A stretch of 64,000 nt of DNA. Source: Lentzea aerocolonigenes. GTDB lineage: Bacteria > Actinomycetota > Actinomycetes > Mycobacteriales > Pseudonocardiaceae. Positions 61,707-64,000 of the stretch are shown here, in pieces. Under the pieces are notes generated by a model. It did no database searches. It saw nothing but the letters and a program-made list of their open reading frames with translations, and was not told the origin of the DNA. The stretch spans positions 186,001-250,000 of the forward strand of contig NZ_BBOJ01000016.1 in assembly GCF_000974445.1 (NCBI RefSeq), written 5' to 3'. The position numbers and the translations under genes were made by a program. The first letter of the stretch is position 1. The number at the start of each line of letters is the position of its first letter.

Positions 61707-63584
61707 ATGATGGAGTTGGCCTTGCCCGCCGAATTCCGCTCGAACGAGTTCCCCTCGGCGTCGAGGGAGCAGTGGCGTGAGCTGGTCGACGCCGTGCTCC
61801 GCAAGACCGGTGCGAGCTTCGACTCGCTGGTCACGAAGACGTACGACGGCATCGAGCTCCAGCCGCTCTACACCCCCGACGACGCGCTGCCCGCCTACGC
61901 CCTCGTGCCGGCGAAGCAGGGCTGGGACGTCCGCCAGCGCCACTCCGTGCCCGATCCGGTCGCGATCATGAACGACCTGGAGGGCGGCGTCACCTCGTTG
62001 TGGCTGGCCCTCCCCGCCTCGTCGCTGGAACGCGTGCTGGACGGGGTGTACCTCGACCTCGCGCCGATCGTGCTCGACGGAGACGTCGACGCGGCGCGCA
62101 CGATGCTGCGGATCTACGACCAGGCCCCGCTGCTGGCGACGGAGGTGCGCGGCAACCTCGCGCTGGTGCCTTCCGGTGAGGCGCTCGACGTCATCAGGCA
62201 GGCCGTCGAACAGTTCCCCGGCCTGCGGACCGTCGTGGTGGACGCGCTGCCGTTCCACGACGCGGGTGGATCCGACGCCGAGGAGCTCGGCGCGTCCCTC
62301 GCGCTGGCCGTCTCGTACCTGCGCGCGCTGACCGACGCCGGACTCGGTGTCGAGCAGGCGTTCGCGCAGCTGGAGTTCCGCTACGCCGCGACCGCCGACC
62401 AGTTCACGACGATCGCGAAGCTGCGGGCCGCGCGCCGGCTGTTCGCGCGCGTCGCCGAGGTGTCCGGTGTGGACGTGCCGCAGGTGCAGCACGCGGTGAC
62501 GTCCTCGGCGATGATGACCCGCCGCGACCCGTGGGTGAACATGCTGCGCACGACCGTGGCTTGCCTGTCCGCTGGTCTCGGTGGCGCCGACTCGGTGACG
62601 GTGCAGCCGTTCGACGCGGCCATCGGGCTGCCGGACGAGTTCGCGCGCCGCGTCGCCCGCAACACGCAGAACCTGCTGCTGGAGGAGTCGCACCTCGGTG
62701 AGGTGATCGACCCGGCGGCCGGGTCCTGGTACGTCGAGAAGCTCACGGACGCGCTGGCCGGTGAGGCGTGGTCGTGGTTCCAGGAGATCGAACGCGCGGG
62801 CGGCCTGCCTGCCGCGCGCGAGGTGGTCGCTGCGCGGATCGCTGCGACGTGGGAGAAGCGGTCGGCCCGATTGGCGGATCGGAGTGACCCGATCACGGGG
62901 GTGAGCGAGTTCCCGAACCTGGGTGAGAAGCCGGTCGTGCGCGAGCCCCTCGTTGTTCGCGAGCCTGCCGCTGTCCGCGAACCTGCCGCCGGAGCCGAGC
63001 CCGCCCCCGGTCCTGCTGCGGACGAGTCCGCAGTCGTGCGCGAGCCCGCCCCCGGAATCGATTCGGACTCGCAGGCCCCCAGGGGGGATGCACCCCCCAT
63101 CCCAAGTCTCTCAAGCAGGTCTGACAGTTTCGGCCTGCCGCGCGTCCGCTACGCCCAGGCCTTCGAGGAGCTCCGCGACCTCGCCGACGCCCAGCCCGAA
63201 CGCCCCCAGGTCTTTCTCGCCACCCTCGGCCCGGTCGCCGCCCACACCGCCCGCGCCACCTTCGCCGCGAACCTGTTCAACGCCGGCGGTTTCGCCACCC
63301 CGAACGCGGGGCCCACGAAGACCCCGGAAGACGTGGCCGAGCAGTTCAAGGCGTCCAAGGCGAAGATCGCCGTCCTGTGCGGCAGCGAGACGAGCTACGC
63401 CGACCAGGCCGTGCCCACCGTGAAAGCCCTGCGCGAAGCCGGCGCCGAACGGGTACTCCTGGCAGGCAAGAAGAGCGACGCGCAGGTCGACGGCTTCGTG
63501 TACACGGGCTGCCCCGCGCTGGAGATCCTGAACAACACCTACGACTTCCTCGCCATCGAAAAATCCCAGGGAGTGGAGCGATGA
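61707..63584 (+). CDS. mutA: Methylmalonyl-CoA mutase small (beta) subunit
   Basis: This 625-residue subunit partners MutB in converting methylmalonyl-CoA and succinyl-CoA. The TIM-barrel part (about 80-390) contains [40 protein letters not shown] and [16 protein letters not shown]. The C-terminal flavodoxin-like domain (about 475-625) has [16 protein letters not shown] in place of the B12-binding DxHxxG, as expected for the non-catalytic subunit. Between them lies an extended linker with VREP units and Pro/Ala repeats. The start is the ATG at 61707 (or 61710). The stop overlaps mutB as ATGA. Confidence 0.95.
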   Translation: MMELALPAEFRSNEFPSASREQWRELVDAVLRKTGASFDSLVTKTYDGIELQPLYTPDDALPAYALVPAKQGWDVRQRHSVPDPVAIMNDLEGGVTSLWLALPASSLERVLDGVYLDLAPIVLDGDVDAARTMLRIYDQAPLLATEVRGNLALVPSGEALDVIRQAVEQFPGLRTVVVDALPFHDAGGSDAEELGASLALAVSYLRALTDAGLGVEQAFAQLEFRYAATADQFTTIAKLRAARRLFARVAEVSGVDVPQVQHAVTSSAMMTRRDPWVNMLRTTVACLSAGLGGADSVTVQPFDAAIGLPDEFARRVARNTQNLLLEESHLGEVIDPAAGSWYVEKLTDALAGEAWSWFQEIERAGGLPAAREVVAARIAATWEKRSARLADRSDPITGVSEFPNLGEKPVVREPLVVREPAAVREPAAGAEPAPGPAADESAVVREPAPGIDSDSQAPRGDAPPIPSLSSRSDSFGLPRVRYAQAFEELRDLADAQPERPQVFLATLGPVAAHTARATFAANLFNAGGFATPNAGPTKTPEDVAEQFKASKAKIAVLCGSETSYADQAVPTVKALREAGAERVLLAGKKSDAQVDGFVYTGCPALEILNNTYDFLAIEKSQGVER

Positions 63585-64000
63585 TCCCCAACTTCGCGGA
63601 CATCGACCTCGGCCCGCTCCCGTCGGCGAAGTACGAGACCGACCTGCCGGTGTGGGAGACGCCGGAGGGCATCGCGGTCAGGCCGGTCTACACCCAGGCC
63701 GACACCGACGGTCTGGACTTCCTCGGCACCTATCCGGGCATCGCGCCGTTCCTGCGCGGCCCGTACCCGACGATGTACGTCAACCAGCCGTGGACCATCC
63801 GGCAGTACGCGGGTTTCTCCACGGCCGAGGAGTCGAACGCCTTCTACCGCCGCAACCTCGCGGCCGGGCAGAAGGGTCTGAGTGTCGCTTTCGACCTCGC
63901 CACGCACCGCGGCTACGACTCGGACCACCCGCGCGTGGCCGGTGACGTCGGCATGGCGGGCGTCGCGATCGACTCGATCTACGACATGCGCACGCTGTTC
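63581..64000 (+). CDS. mutB: Methylmalonyl-CoA mutase large (alpha) subunit, N-terminal part
   Basis: The first 140 codons of the catalytic subunit are in the window; the gene runs past its end. Visible are [20 protein letters not shown] and the substrate-pocket segment [20 protein letters not shown] with the catalytic Tyr region, then [20 protein letters not shown]. All are highly conserved in MutB. The start ATG at 63581 overlaps the mutA stop, so the subunits are made in equal amounts. Propionate, odd-chain fatty acid and branched-amino-acid use, or supply of methylmalonyl-CoA for polyketides, is the expected role. Confidence 0.97.
   Translation, partial: MIPNFADIDLGPLPSAKYETDLPVWETPEGIAVRPVYTQADTDGLDFLGTYPGIAPFLRGPYPTMYVNQPWTIRQYAGFSTAEESNAFYRRNLAAGQKGLSVAFDLATHRGYDSDHPRVAGDVGMAGVAIDSIYDMRTLF

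Overview
The window is high-GC DNA with many GTG starts, short gene spacing and frequent 4-bp start/stop overlaps. The gene content is typical of a filamentous actinomycete. It includes fbiC (coenzyme F420), a mycothiol-type maleylpyruvate isomerase family protein, an SCO4848-type membrane protein, an LAXTG (class E) sortase substrate, a MatAB-like polysaccharide synthase, a chitinase with paired DasR-like boxes and EspC/NlpC-type secretion genes. The gene order trpS - YihY - D,D-carboxypeptidase - sdh - nucleoside ABC transporter - cdd - deoA - add - deoC - upp - phosphosugar mutase - purine nucleoside phosphorylase is a conserved actinobacterial chromosomal neighbourhood. A member of the Pseudonocardiales (Lentzea/Saccharothrix-like) is my best guess, by inference only.

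Layout. 1-8.2 kb: the end of a metallophosphoesterase, fbiC, trpS, a YihY protein and several small surface or membrane proteins. 8.2-15.1 kb: a D,D-carboxypeptidase, a divergent MFS/Lrp pair and a large membrane-anchored NB-ARC/WD40 protein. 15.2-18.6 kb: sdhCDAB on the minus strand. 19.2-26 kb: a nucleoside-type BMP/ABC transporter running straight into cdd and deoA. 26-31 kb: a hendecad coiled-coil protein, adenosine deaminase, and a GntR regulator coupled to an RmlB-like enzyme that carries Cys where the catalytic Asp is expected. 31-37 kb: two YbaB-like proteins and a type VII-secretion-like pair (EspC-like plus NlpC/P60). 37-42.5 kb: a VanZ protein, a MacB-type ABC exporter and a divergent two-component system. 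42.5-46 kb: deoC with two aldehyde dehydrogenases, one of them truncated. 46-49.9 kb: a MatAB-like deacetylase/glycosyltransferase with small coupled genes. 50-57.5 kb: an oxidoreductase, upp, a chitinase, a CopG/Doc-like pair, and a MerR gene beside a deletion scar. 57.5-61.5 kb: a kinase - purine nucleoside phosphorylase - phosphosugar mutase operon. 61.7-64 kb: methylmalonyl-CoA mutase, mutA and the start of mutB.

The unifying theme is nucleoside uptake and salvage. The ABC transporter would import nucleosides. Cdd and Add deaminate them, and DeoA and PNP split them to base plus (deoxy)ribose-1-phosphate. The PmmB-like mutase could make the 5-phosphate. DeoC then cleaves deoxyribose-5-phosphate to glyceraldehyde-3-phosphate and acetaldehyde, which the aldehyde dehydrogenases can oxidise, and Upp recovers uracil.

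I see no single clearly unknown multi-gene system. The strongest unexplained signals are these: a dispersed 49-bp palindromic repeat, a 99-bp inverted repeat between divergent genes, a scar where two divergent genes both lost their 5' ends, the Asp-to-Cys RmlB-like enzyme, the truncated ALDH partner, the YbaB/EspC/NlpC cluster, and the small genes coupled to the MatAB-like locus.
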